From Ulota crispa (Eukaryota > Streptophyta > Bryopsida > Orthotrichales > Orthotrichaceae), in NCBI GenBank assembly GCA_963920765.1, contig OY987249.1, forward strand, positions 7,440,817 to 7,504,816: a stretch of DNA of 64,000 nucleotides, given 5' to 3'. The notes beneath the pieces were generated by a model, which was given only the letters and a program-made list of their open reading frames with translations, was not told the origin of the DNA and did not search any database. Numbering within the stretch: position 1 is the stretch's first letter; every line of letters begins with the position of its first letter. Below are positions 11,636 through 22,473 of the stretch, piece by piece. Made by a program: the position numbers and the translations under genes.

Positions 11636-13082
11636 ATGGAAAGAAGCGCACGCGTACACAATGTTCAGGAAATGCATGGTAAGGCCCATAGCTGCCTTCT
11701 CAAAATTGTAAATTTTTCCTTTGTTAGAACTCTCTCGAAGTTTTTGCGTTGAAAAAGGAGCTCCTTTTACCTTCAGCTTATCTCTCGATTCTTCTTTGAT
11801 TCAGAGTAGCTCTAATTTGCTGATGTTCTTCTTGCTTTGGCACGCCTTCTCTTGCTTCTCTAGCTCAAGAATTCTGAAGAAAGAAGCTTGTAACATCGTT
11901 TTGGAAGGGGTCGCGATTGTATTTTCAAGGATTTTGGAGGTGACGATGAAGTACTTGGTAGAAAGAGAGGATGAGATGATTGTGGCGGTAATGGAGCTCT
12001 CTTCCGCAACTACTTGCAAAACATTGTTCACACTTGGAAAATCAGAGCAAGAAGAAGAGGGGTGAGACGTCGGAAGTGTACCTTGCAAGTGGTGAGCGTT
12101 TTCTCAAACCCTAAAGGAATAACGAGTGCGCTTCAACTGGATGCATTCAGTGGTGAATGTGGAGGCAATTTGGGAGGGAATACTAGGTTTTGTTAAACTT
12201 GTTTCAACATGAAAGTTGGCGTGCTCAGAGTTTCTTTGTTGTTATTGAATGGACAGAAGCAAGTTGCTCCGATTTCAACCTACAATTATAGACATGAGTA
12301 CTTCGTCGAACTCGATGCATTCCGTGGTGAATGCGAAGGCAATTTGGGAGGGAACTCTAGATTATTTAAAACTTGTTTCAACATGAAGGTTGGCATGCTC
12401 AGAGTTTCTTTGTTGTTGTTGAATGGACAGAAGCAAGTTTCTCCGAATTCAAATTATATTTACAGACATGAGTACGCCGAATGGAGCCACGAGAGTGCCG
12501 CCCCCCGAGAGCACAAGCAGCGGCTTCAATCCTTCGATGGCCATAATCATCGTCGTCCTCATCGGCGCATGTTTGGTGGTAGCAATTTTCTCGGTGTACA
12601 TAAGAAAATGCACACAAGGAGACGACACCAACAATCGAGGCGTATCTCGTAGTCCATCGGTTCATTTCTTCGAGCGACCAGGGGAAGGACTGGACCGAGC
12701 CATCATCGACAGTCTCCCAGTCGTGAACTTCTCAGTGGTGAAAACCCTGAAAGCCGGGAAAGAGGACTTGGAATGCGCGGTGTGCTTGGAGAGGTTCGAA
12801 GCTGAGGAGTCGTTGCGGATGCTGCCGAAGTGCAGCCATGTGTTTCACACCGAATGCATTGACGAGTGGTTCACGTCGCATTCGACGTGTCCCATGTGTA
12901 GAACCAGCTTGAAAGTTACAGTGGAGGAGGTGAATGCGGGCGTTCCGGCGGTTGGCGAGGTTTCGAGAAGGATACTCGAGGCTCAGGAGGAGTTGTTTGG
13001 CTCTTCCAGGTTGGGTGGAAGTGTTCTTGATGAAAATGAAGTGTTCGAAGGTGAGATAAAGTCATCTTTTCCTGGATTTTGA
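11636..13082 (+). CDS. ATL-like RING-H2 E3 ubiquitin ligase, membrane-anchored
   Basis: Probable E3 ligase passing ubiquitin from an E2 to substrates at a membrane. The model has exon 1 at 11636-11678 (MERSARVHNVQEMH plus one base), an intron with GT at 11679, and exon 2 at 12466-13082, giving 219 residues. The junction is in frame and restores Asp before the second Met. If the intron is in the leader instead, the ATG at 12468 gives 204 residues. In the 204-residue form, a hydrophobic segment spans residues 24-45 (MAIIIVVLIGACLVVAIF), the GLD motif is at 74-76 (GEGLDRAIIDSLPVV), and the RING-H2 spans 103-144. RING spacing is C-x2-C-x15-C-x-H-x2-H-x2-C-x10-C-x2-C, with all eight ligands present. 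Hydrophobic segment, GLD and RING-H2 in that order are the ATL signature. A 174-bp tandem duplication includes the splice acceptor and second ATG. Confidence 0.85.
12121..12470 (+). repeat. 174-bp tandem duplication covering splice acceptor and ATG
   Basis: Two copies offset by 174 bp: GATGCATTC(A/C)GTGGTGAATG at 12140 and 12314, TTTCAACATGAA in both, and ACATGAGTAC at 12292 and 12466. The first copy therefore carries its own acceptor-like 'tatag' and an ATG at 12294. That frame stops 30 codons on, at a TGA before the second copy. The copies differ at scattered sites, so the duplication is not very recent. Confidence 0.85.
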
Positions 13083-13106
13083 GAGTTTTAGAGCTCAAGT
13101 TAGCTA

Positions 13107-13526
13107 CTCCCTCTGTCCCAATATAAAGCTCCAAATTATGCATAGTTCTTGTCCCACTAAAAAGCTCCCTTTTGCTAGTTTCAATTGCTGAGAAAGCGTT
13201 TGCCGTGTTCAATGATCTCATGGGGGCAAGTTAAGCAATTAGAGAGCATTCCTCTCCTAGCAAGCTTGGCCTTGCCCATATGAGGTACCATTGTTGCTAC
13301 TAATCTTTAAATCATCAATAATGAGGAGTTAGCAACATGTACAAATATGGCACTTTTTGCTTGGAATTTGGGTGCCCAAATGGCAACATAAAAACTTGAG
13401 ATTTTGCAGATATTTGGTAGGTGGTATATTGATTCTAGAATGCATGTGTCACTAACATAATGACTAAAAATACAGTTAATCCCTCATGGAGAAGTTTTTT
13501 GGAGCTTTATAATGGGACAGAGGGAG
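13107..13526 (+). mobile_element. Stowaway-like MITE, copy 1 (420 bp)
   Basis: Starts CTCCCTCTGTCCCAATATAA and ends with the complement (ATAATGGGACAGAGGGAG). It is flanked by TA on both sides, as in Tc1/mariner-type Stowaway elements. It lies just after the RING-H2 stop codon, probably in the 3' UTR. Related copies are at 52222, 53278 and 58252. Confidence 0.85.
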
Positions 13527-13539
13527 TATTTTGAAACTC

Positions 13540-13676
13540 ACTCGCTGGAGGTAGATAGTTAAGCATTGCAGTTGTAATTAACCTTCTTTTTTCTTAGCGA
13601 AGCAGGCTCACTCCCTGGAATAGATAGTTAAGCATTGAAGTTGTAATTAACCTTCTTTTTTTCTGAGCGAAGCAGG
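13540..13676 (+). repeat. 69-bp tandem duplication with polypyrimidine and AG
   Basis: Two copies with period 69: ATAGTTAAGCATTG at 13555 and 13624, each followed by a T-rich tract and GCGAAGCAG. Each copy looks like a 3' splice acceptor upstream of the reading frame at 13726. Confidence 0.8.
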
Positions 13677-13725
13677 AAGCAGCAGCAGGGAAGTCGGACG
13701 AGACTTGGAAAGAAATAGTGCCAGA

Positions 13726-14490
13726 ATGGCGCTGTTCCGAAACTCGGATTCGTTCCGACAAGCAGCGCGCGGGGTTGAAGTGCGGGAACGTCTGGCCAGT
13801 CTGTCTGCTCGCTACCCAGCGTCGACGTCGTCTTCCGCCGATGTCTTCAAAGATTCGCAACGGACGTCAAGCTTGAGCTGCGTCTCGCTTCCGAGGACAG
13901 GCTCTTCCAATGCACGGGACGCCGAAAAGTTATTCAAATACGGGTCGCAACGATACGGCGCCGCAGGGTCAGCGTCCTTAGGAAAGCTCAATGAGCAAGA
14001 TCAGAGCATTCCAGGTGCACGGGAAGGCGCATCCTCAAGCAGCAACCACTGGACGGCCCTTGAATTAGATGCTTCGAATGCGAAACCAACTCCAACTGAC
14101 GATGCAGTGCGAAAGCAGCATACTCAGCCCATTTTGGGAAAGCCTCGTTCAGGGCCACTGGCTGGGAAGCAAGGAAACGGACAGCGGAAAGCCGGGAGTG
14201 TGACAGTGAAATCCGAGAGAGGGAGCCTGCGCGGCTTGCGAGGCTCTTTCTCTGCATTGCACCGATCCGTGTCAGAAGGCGGTTCGCAGTTCTTCGCCAC
14301 GGAGCCCCTGGTAACGGAAGCAACAGCCGCGACTGCTGCAGACCTGCACGGTATTAGTTCCAGTGGGACGTTGGCGCAAAGGACGATGCAATGGCTGTCA
14401 GGAGGGAACAAGCACCCCAGGTCCAGCTCCGCGAGGGTGTCACTGGAGCAGAGACACGTCGATACGTTGCAGCAGATTGTCACCGAGTGA
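13726..14490 (+). CDS. Unrecognised Ser/Arg-rich protein, 254 residues
   Basis: A single open frame from the first ATG (MALFRNSDSFRQAARGVEVR) to TGA at 14488-14490. I do not recognise the family. It is rich in Ser, Gly, Ala and Arg and low in hydrophobics, with no membrane segment or signal peptide, so it is probably largely disordered. Local GC content is well above the spacers, as in the coding exons of the window, which supports a real gene. Basic/serine stretches (SSSARVSLEQ, GSLRGLRGSFSALHRSVSEGG) could be phosphorylation or binding sites, but that is conjecture. An acceptor-like sequence 50-60 bp upstream suggests it may be the last exon of a gene with a leader exon further left, possibly transcribed with or just after the RING-H2 gene. 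Confidence 0.6.
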   Translation: MALFRNSDSFRQAARGVEVRERLASLSARYPASTSSSADVFKDSQRTSSLSCVSLPRTGSSNARDAEKLFKYGSQRYGAAGSASLGKLNEQDQSIPGAREGASSSSNHWTALELDASNAKPTPTDDAVRKQHTQPILGKPRSGPLAGKQGNGQRKAGSVTVKSERGSLRGLRGSFSALHRSVSEGGSQFFATEPLVTEATAATAADLHGISSSGTLAQRTMQWLSGGNKHPRSSSARVSLEQRHVDTLQQIVTE

Positions 14491-16149
14491 TTGTTTTCCA
14501 GGTTTTTTGTGGCTTTTTGTGGACTCCCATGAAACTAGCGTTGCTATTGAGCTTGCAATCATCTTCAGTGCCAACTTCCAACGTTCTTGGCGACGGAACG
14601 AGGAGGGTGGGCTGATTGATTTCAGGAGATATATGTGTATATGTGTATGTGCGGTTTTTGGCCCCAATCCAATTTATGGACGAGGGATCTGACGGAGGAA
14701 GGATTCAATAGGAGGAGTGGCCCCCAAGCTGCAAAGCAGGGAGATGCTTTGCGTCTCTCATCCATGATTTAAATGGCCTTAAAATGGGTCTCCAGCTATA
14801 AATAGCAGGTATGGGGAGGGGTATTTCTGGAAACTCTAATGTTCTGCTATCTTGTAGCTCTTTCTGTATGTTGCAACAAGGGCATGCTTATTCGGCTATA
14901 TGGACAGGGATTGGAGATTGAGCTTTGTATGTTGCAACAAAGGCATGCCTAGAGGGACAGGGATTGAGCTGGTTACTTGCTGGAATGGGCTTTGGACACC
15001 CGGTGTAATGGGCCCCTTGATGGCCTTTGGCTGCAAAACTATCCCTTTCAAGTGTCTACTTTATCATCAACCAAGAGTAACATCGAATCCATAAGCCACT
15101 TTCATTGCCACATGATGCATTATGGCTGGTAAATAAGAGGGTCTAGAGCTTTTAGAAAGTCTATATCTCCAAAATTTGCTCTTTGGGATTTAATTTGGAA
15201 GGGAGGGTTATGTTCGGTAAGTGGAAGCGCATGATTGGTTATCCAGTACGTGGCCATCCTTGCGATCCAATAGAAGCTGCACATGATATGCAACTGTGTT
15301 GCCAGGTACAGTTTCAATCCTGTAATTGTTTACATTCACTGTTTTACGCCCTCGGTTTTGCGAGTACTTAGATTGGACTAGTAGAATTTACTGGACAATA
15401 GAGAGAATGCAGCTGTGTCGGTGGACTGTAACCAGTGAGAAGATGGTAATCGTGACCTCTAATTGCGAAAAGTTTCGTTTAAGAATGACTTAGCATTGGT
15501 TGTACAGCGTGGGTCCATATATCGGTATGATCAATATCCTGAGCCTAAACAGGTCTCTTCAAGGAGTTGGAACAAAGCATTACAAGGGATTTTTAGAAAG
15601 ATTCAAGGACGTAAGCTTAACCAAAATGTATTGGCAAAAAAGCAGAAATTCCATCTAACATTGTGTCATACTAGATAATCTTTTTGGAAGTTTCAATCTG
15701 AAGAGAGGATTGATACGGAATTTATATTGCAAGGGGTGATATTTTGTGAACTTAGTCTTTTGACAGCCTCATTTGTGTATGTCAGGATAAAGCAACGTAA
15801 GGAAGCGTTCGTTGTGCTCCCGCTTGGAGTTTTCGGAGGTATTTCAGATGTTCATGGCAGCAGTCTTCAATATTCCTTGAGGCCATTAATTGGTATTGTA
15901 CAATTTTGTTTATTACAAATGTAAAGGTGAAAGAGATTGAAAGTAACTTCTTTTCAACAGAAAGATTTGCTGAAATTCATACTTCCTTGTGACACAACCA
16001 TCAAATATATGCTCTTCGACAGGGTTAGGTTCGGAAGTTCTGGAATGTTCCAAAAAGGTATAAAATTCTGGAATGCCGTCTGGATTCTGGAATCCCTCCA
16101 GCACATTACCAATTAAGTCAAGGCATTTCGTGCAGCCCAGTAAATAAAT
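14491..16149. other. 3' flank and spacer, no gene supported
   Basis: Probable 3' UTR, then spacer. A short imperfect duplication (TGTATGTTGCAACAAGGCATGC-like, near 14866 and 14927) is visible. Near 16038-16092 there is a cluster of TTCnnGAA motifs. No open frame with family resemblance was found. Confidence 0.45.
16038..16092. promoter_or_regulatory. Heat-shock-element-like cluster
   Basis: TTC-tg-GAA-tg-TTC at 16038-16050 is a perfect three-unit heat shock element pattern. Further TTC-tg-GAA units occur at 16066-16073 and 16085-16092. No gene starts nearby, so function is doubtful. Confidence 0.25.
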
Positions 16150-16797
16150 GGCTAAGGTAGGAGGTTCATGAATGGAGCATCTAAAGGCTAAGGTAGGAGG
16201 TTCATGAATGGAGCATCTAAAGGCTAAGGTAGGAGGTTCATGAATGGAGCATCTAAAGGCTAAGGTAGGAGGTTCATGAATGGAGCATCTAAAGGCTAAG
16301 GTAGGAGGTTCATGAATGGAGCATCTAAAGGCTAAGGTAGGAGGTTCATGAATGGAGCATCTAAAGGCTAAGGTAGGAGGTTCATGAATGGAGCATCTAA
16401 AGGCTAAGGTAGGAGGTTCATGAATGGAGCATCTAAAGGCTAAGGTAGGAGGTTCATGAATGGAGCATCTAAAGGCTAAGGTAGGAGGTTCATGAATGGA
16501 GCATCTAAAGGCTAAGGTAGGAGGTTCATGAATGGAGCATCTAAAGGCTAAGGTAGGAGGTTCATGAATGGAGCATCTAAAGGCTAAGGTAGGAGGTTCA
16601 TGAATGGAGCATCTAAAGGCTAAGGTAGGAGGTTCATGAATGGAGCATCTAAAGGCTAAGGTAGGAGGTTCATGAATGGAGCATCTAAAGGCTAAGGTAG
16701 GAGGTTCATGAATGGAGCATCTAAAGGCTAAGGTAGGAGGTTCATGAATGGAGCATCTAAAGGCTAAGGTAGGAGGTTCATGAATGGAGCATCTAAA
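16150..16797 (+). repeat. 36-bp tandem array, 18 copies, built from a MITE terminus
   Basis: The unit reads GGCTAAGGTAGGAGGTTCAT followed by GAATGGAGCATCTAAA. The copies look identical over 648 bp. After the last copy the sequence continues as GGCTAAAACTGAATTTTGGG, the inner part of MITE family A. The unit equals the first 36 bp of that MITE (compare 33595 and 21118), so this is an expanded transposon end. There are no unique spacers, so it is not a CRISPR. Confidence 0.97.
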
Positions 16798-17060
16798 GGC
16801 TAAAACTGAATTTTGGGGAGGTGAAACTTCTCAGTAAATTTTCCTTGAAAGACAAGAAGAATTGGCATCTAACTCAAGTTGTTTCATATTATTTGGAACT
16901 TTGTGGAATTAGTTATGAAATTTTGAAGTGGAAAGGCCATTGGGCTCTAGAACAAAGCACCTCCTCAAATGTACATCACGTGTACATTGTTGAAGGACTA
17001 TAACAAACAACATGTACAAACGAAATACATTTGAGGAGGTGCTCCATTTTAGAGCATGCT
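16798..17060 (+). mobile_element. MITE family A, copy 1 body (left end expanded into the array)
   Basis: Matches the other family A copies through AATTTTGGGGAGGTGAAACT, GAAAGACAAGAAGAATTGGC and the inverted AAATGTACAT blocks. The right terminus GCCTCCTACCTTA found in the other copies is missing, so this copy is truncated or diverged at that end. Confidence 0.85.
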
Positions 17061-17747
17061 TCGAATTAGAGCCAAATGTTTTGCAAGTTCAAGTCCAGAA
17101 GTTCCTTCCATAATAAACAATAGGATTGATTATTGATTTATCCGCGTAGTAGTTGTGACACTAACTTACCAAAGCTACACTTATTATAACATGTTTAGAT
17201 TAGAAAATATTGAGATATTATTATATGTTTTTTATTCCCACAAACAAAAGTTCTTTGTGGAGATATTAATTGTGTGCCCTCACTGAATAGGATAAATTTG
17301 TTGTGACTATTGTATTCCTTGATTTGCAATTGAATTGTGGACACCACCGTCATATTCTTTTAAGAGTTGCTGAATCACTTGGATTTGGGAGGTTTTGCAC
17401 TAAGAACCACAATTAAATCCACCACTAGCAAACAAGACCAATTTTTATTTTTATATTTTACACACAAGTGTTTGACATGCATGTGAAGGGATAGTATGTT
17501 CATTTGTTGTTGGTCCAAGTCAATACTTTCCACCTTATCTCCATTGTCATTGTGAGTAGCACAAATAAACGTGAACAAACGTGGATTCACAATTGGGTTG
17601 ATATTTTCCACCTTTGTTAAACCGAACGCCTTAGGTACATTGTGGGCCCTTCAAGTTGCAATACATCCTTTCATACAAAAATTTGTTTACTCAAGCATGC
17701 AAATAAAGAGGATTTAATCCTTGGGAATTGGTAAAGTCACATCCAAA
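17061..17747. other. Spacer, nothing recognised
   Basis: AT-rich sequence without supported genes or repeats. Confidence 0.45.
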
Positions 17748-18722
17748 ACTACTAACGTCACACCCCAAGGTGTGTTTTGAGCATGAATTATGAGAATTTA
17801 ATTTTGATTTTTGAAATTGGGGTCAAAAAATTTGTTTTGCCTTTATCATTCTAATGTTATATTCAAAAAAATTGGAGGTACTTGAATTTGAAACTAAAAA
17901 TATAGGGTTTTCCAAATATTTAAAGCAAAAATATATTAAAAAAAAAGAAATTGTGCAATAAAAGTTCAAAAAAAATTATATTTGTTTTTCTTTCTTTCAA
18001 GAACGTGGTACGAGTAGTTTACCCTATTATCATCAGGCCTTAGACAAAAAATCAATTAAAAAAATAGTTATAATATATCAAATGACATGGTTATGGTCTC
18101 ATTTGAAAGATAATCAAGTCAACATTTTGTATCAAGTTCCAAATTCATAAATGAGTGAAGTATGAGTTAGTTATCAAGGTTTCAATGAGGTAAGGTCAAG
18201 GTTCTGCTCAAATTTGAAATTGTCCTATTATCACTTCCTTATTACTTCTTAGGAGATTTTCATTGTCATACATGATCATATTTTGTCATTTTCATCTTTG
18301 AACTTCTTCCTTTCCTTGACCTCTATGGTCATCCACAAGTGCTAACTTAGTTGACAATTTTCATTTGTTTTTGGTATTTTGCAATTGACATTGCTATAGC
18401 TAAGGAGTTGGAGCAATAAATTGTATCTCTAACTAAGATCTTCATAGCTAATACGCTATATCTTTTGCAAAATTTTGGTCAAATGGAACAAAAATTGCAC
18501 TAATAGTAAAGGACTCTTTCTTGCAACACTTGTAAACTTGGATTTGAAACTAAATCCTAAAAGATATGAATTTTTGAGAATAGAGGCGTGATAATAGGAG
18601 CTTGAGTGATAATAGGGTAAACTACTTGTATTGCCTTGATTGAATGAATGATGGACTACTTAAATTTAAAAAATAGCATTAAAATTGCAAAACACGTGCT
18701 TATAGGGGTGTGGCGTTAGCAA
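17748..18722. mobile_element. Outer inverted-repeat element containing a nested family G copy
   Basis: The left end ACTAACGTCACACCCC and right end GGGGTGTGGCGTTAG are near-complements, extended by AAGGTGTGTTTT against AAAACACGTG. The interior is occupied mostly by the family G element at 18009-18630. There is no coding sequence. Confidence 0.6.
18009..18630 (+). mobile_element. Family G element, copy 1 (~620 bp)
   Basis: Ends TAGTTTACCCTATTATCA and GATAATAGGGTAAACTA. A second copy in the same orientation at 48635-49261 shares the interior at high similarity (for example GATAATCAAGTCAA and GAAATTGTCCTATTATCACT). Non-autonomous. Confidence 0.8.
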
Positions 18723-19369
18723 TTTTAGGTGTGGCTTTAGCAATTCCCTGAATCCTCCATGTCTTATACATTTCTTCTTCAAATGAAACTAAAAACTGAA
18801 AAAAACAATCCAGCTTATAGGACATCTCAAGAAGTTTCTAAAGAGTTTTATCATATTTTTTTAATCTCCAAACAACTTGTGCATTATGAACATTTAAAGT
18901 TGTGCCATTCCTCAATTGGTGTACTAATATTATTGCAATTGCTTGACACAATATGCGGTTGATAAGAGAAAAAAGTGGAACCATTTATGTCCCAATGGGA
19001 CCTAGCACAAAACTCGATTATCTTTTCAGAACAAGTCACCATCTGTAATGCTTTCCATTGTAAGCAAAATACATTCAAAAGTATATACACGTTCTCAAGA
19101 AACGGAACAACTTGACAATCTTGTAACTGAAAACTTCACGAAGGTAACGAATCTCTGCCAAAAATTCCACAACTATCTCATATCCAGCAACTGCAAACAT
19201 CTTGGAAGGCCGAATTGCTTTTCAAAAATAGAAACTCTGCAAACTAAACACCATGCTGACCATTCCAAAACAACTGAATTTCAAAATTATGCAACTTGCA
19301 AAAAATGAGTCAAGGAGAACTCGGTAAGCACAAATTCCAAATTACAAATGTACTAAATATTAAATCCCA
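18723..19369. other. Spacer downstream of the AP-4 sigma gene
   Basis: Presumably contains the 3' UTR of the minus-strand gene starting at 22088. No other gene was recognised. Confidence 0.4.
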
Positions 19370-22088
19370 CTACGTAGTTTTGTCCATGAGTTGAATGGGA
19401 TTCAGAATGTTCATCTTGTTGGTCTCAACTATGCAGCCATTCATGACCATCTCCTCAAGCATAAAATGCGCTTTCTCCAGATGGAACATAATGTCCAATT
19501 CACACTGAACACACACAAGATTGGAAGCAGTCAGGAGTAGATAACAACAACAAAGCATGTCATGCCTTGCTAAAGTCGAACATAAAAACAACCTAGCAAG
19601 GGTAACCGTTTAGATCCAGAAACCATAATAACCATAAAGCTACATACGGTTCAAGACACCATAAACCAACAAACTTTTGGCCGAAAATGTCAAATAGTGG
19701 TCAACTTTGAACGCTATTAACCTTTTTTTTGGCAAACGGTACTCCAATCTGTTTTTGTAAAAAAAATTATAACTTTTTTCCTAAGATCTCCCTGCTTGAA
19801 GAGTTTCAACTTATTGCGGGGCTTATAGTTACGAAGAATTTCAACTTATTGAGGGGTGCTATGGCATAAGGCAACAAAGACCTATTAACCATATGAGCTA
19901 TTTATAGCACCCCTCAATAAGTTGAAACTCTTTATAACTACAAGCAAGGATATCTTAAGAAAAAAAGATACAAAAACAAATGGAGTTATCATTTGCCAAA
20001 AAAAGATAACAGCATTCAAAGTCAACCACTATTTGATATTTTTGGCCAGAAGTTTGTTGGTTTATGGTGTCATCGTGGGAAGATCCTAATAGGAAAGATA
20101 GACTCGGTAAATTCATTCACGCACATCCAATTCTACTTGAAGCCAGGAAGTACATACCACATTTCCAAAGTACCGGTCCATTGTCTCCACTACACAGTGA
20201 ATGAACTCCAAAATTGCCAACTCATTCTGCACAAATGACCCAATGAACAGACACTAACAATCAGTATACACTCAGCCCTCCCTAATCATACACTCTGCAA
20301 TTGCAATTCCTTGTCTATCTTGAGAATCTGTTCTGTTATGTCCACACCTACATGTTGTGTCATGTATAAAGAACTTCTATATGTGAAATTGTGAACACAG
20401 ATGAGAGCACATTTAGAACCCGATTTTTCCCCCAAGGCAATGTCGTAAGAGATGGGCAAGTGGTAGGTTATGGGGAGTAAAAGAATATTCTCTCATACTT
20501 TAACATTCAAGCAGCATACTCATGTTGTGTTTGCTAATTTTTCCAAAGTCTTTTCTATCAATCTGCACAGTTGACACCTAAGAACATACAAAACGATCAG
20601 AATTGTTTGGAGTAGGTTTAGATCATGGAAGATACTATATTTCAACATAAGACCTAGTTTCGTACTCAAGTAACCTTGATCGGGTGAATAGAGCATATCT
20701 TTAAGGTTCCAAAAAATATTTTGACCACTGTATGGCAACTCTTCCATTGAGTTTATAACTGCACTTATAATGCACTGAAATTACGCTCTTTTTGAATAAA
20801 ATGATCACCACACTGTTAAAGATATACGCGCTTACATTATAAAATGATGTAAGTGATAGTACCTCTTCACCGTCAACACCGACCAAGAAGAAGAGTGATG
20901 CATAACGGCGATATATTATCTTGTAATTACGATGCTCCACGAACGAACACTGCACCGGACAAACCAGGTCGTCCATTAGTCTCATAAGCAGACTCAAATC
21001 ACATAAAAATACTACAAACCCTGAACCAATAAATTCTATTTCACATTTCCACGGACCTCTTCAAAGTATAATTCAATATGCCAAATCAAAACATCCGCGT
21101 CCCTGATTGATGACCACTAAAGTAGTGTGCTCATAAACCGTCCATCTAAGGGCTGAAACTGAATTTTGGGGAGGTGAAACTTCTTGAACTATTTTCAGTA
21201 AATTTTCCTTGAAAGACAAGAAGAATTGACATCTAACCCAAGTTGTTTCATACTTTTTGGAGTTTTGGGGAATTAGTTATGAAATTTTGAAGTGGAGAGG
21301 CCATAGGTCTCTAAAACCACCCACCTCCTTAAATGTACATCACCTGTACATTGCTGAAAGGCTATGAAAAATAGCATGTACTAGAAGAGTACATTTGGTG
21401 AGGTGAGCGGTTTTAGAGCCTGAGCGGAATATGAGCAGACTACCTTACTACTCAGGAACTAAATCATTTTCCTTGCTGAGCTGAAAATCCTAAAACAGCA
21501 TATATTACAGATCATCGATTCTTCACGAAAAGCTTGATCATCACTACTTGTCATTTTGGAGAACTCTGACATTTAAAACCTACACAACCCTAACAATCAT
21601 CAACCATTCGACTCACCTATTCAAGCACTAAAACATTTTTAACATCATAAACAACATTTCATCCATTCTTAATGGAGGTTATAATCACCACGCCGGAAGC
21701 CTCTGGTGTTTTAACCAAATTAACCTAACAATCGTCAATCGTATACCTCGACTATGAATGACTAAGCGCCCTAAGAAGCACACTTCGGGAGATCAGATTT
21801 TTCAAAAGCAAAAAGTGAATTATTAGCCAATCCTAGACTTAAATACAGAAAAACGTTTGGAACGCGTGGAATTAGAGGAATTCTTTTTTCAGGAGTGAGA
21901 GACTTAAGAAAATTTGGAGAACCGAGAAACGGAAGAGGTCAACTTACTTGATTGTCCGGGCGAGCCAGGCATTTGCGCACAATCTCGCCCTCCAGAGCAC
22001 GCCGCTCCTCAATGGTGAGGTACTCGTAGTATTGCGCCAGTCTCGTCTGGCCTTGCTTGTTCACCAGCAGTACAAACCGGATCGTCAT
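19370..22088 (-). CDS. AP4S: AP-4 complex sigma subunit (small adaptin)
   Basis: Small subunit of the AP-4 adaptor, which sorts cargo at the trans-Golgi network. Four exons on the minus strand: 22088-21948, 20949-20863, 20226-20158, 19504-19370, with GT-AG introns. Together they give 143 residues, the usual size for AP-4 sigma. The start [20 protein letters not shown], the middle [19 protein letters not shown], and the end [18 protein letters not shown] then [13 protein letters not shown] follow the clathrin-adaptor small-chain fold. The KQGQTRL start and the ending favour sigma-4 over sigma-1, -2 or -3. An upstream in-frame stretch exists before Met 22088, but Met 22088 matches the family start. 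Intron 1 holds a family A MITE and intron 3 a foldback element; none disturbs the exons. Confidence 0.93.
19655..20071. mobile_element. 417-bp foldback element in AP-4 sigma intron 3
   Basis: Almost a complete inverted repeat. The left arm begins GACACCATAAACCAACAAAC and the right arm ends with its complement (GTTTGTTGGTTTATGGTGTC). Inner blocks such as TTTCAACTTATTGAGGGG are also mirrored. Confidence 0.8.
21118..21447 (+). mobile_element. MITE family A, copy 2 (330 bp), in AP-4 sigma intron 1
   Basis: Left end TAAAGTAGTGTGCTCATAAA and right end ATGAGCAGACTACCTTA. The body contains the family blocks GAAACTGAATTTTGGGGAGG and GAAAGACAAGAAGAATTG. Confidence 0.85.
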
Positions 22089-22473
22089 CTCTGACTCTGC
22101 TCCTTCAATTTGGACCGTGAAACACAACAAGCGGGATTTAGAGAGTGGATCTGAAAGTTGTTCGCTTCTTCCGATGCAACGAGAACTCGGAGGTGCTTCG
22201 AAACTTGAGCGTCTGCGTAGAATCGTTCCTCTCCAAGCACTCCAGAGATCCAGCTCGATGGTCGGAAGAGGGCAGAGTTGAATCATACGAGAACAGTGGA
22301 ATACAGAGTTAGGGTTTCACGGAGACGACGATTCCACTGACAATTCCGTTCAGGCAGCATGTTCTTTCGAGGACGAGCTGTTCCGGTTCAGAACTGTCTT
22401 CCAAACTCCTAGTTCCATGGATGATAGATTGAAGGAGATTTTACCAAAAGGCTTTTCACAAAAAGAACTGCAG

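Noticed and set aside
11721..12065. 114-codon frame between the two RING-H2 exons
   Set aside because: Lies wholly in the inferred intron and has no resemblance to known proteins.
12209..12652. 147-codon plus frame over the 174-bp duplication
   Set aside because: Repeats itself because of the duplication and is out of frame with the RING-H2 coding sequence.
16150..16797. Regular 36-bp array as a CRISPR
   Set aside because: Units are contiguous with no spacers, the genome is a plant's, and the unit is a MITE end.
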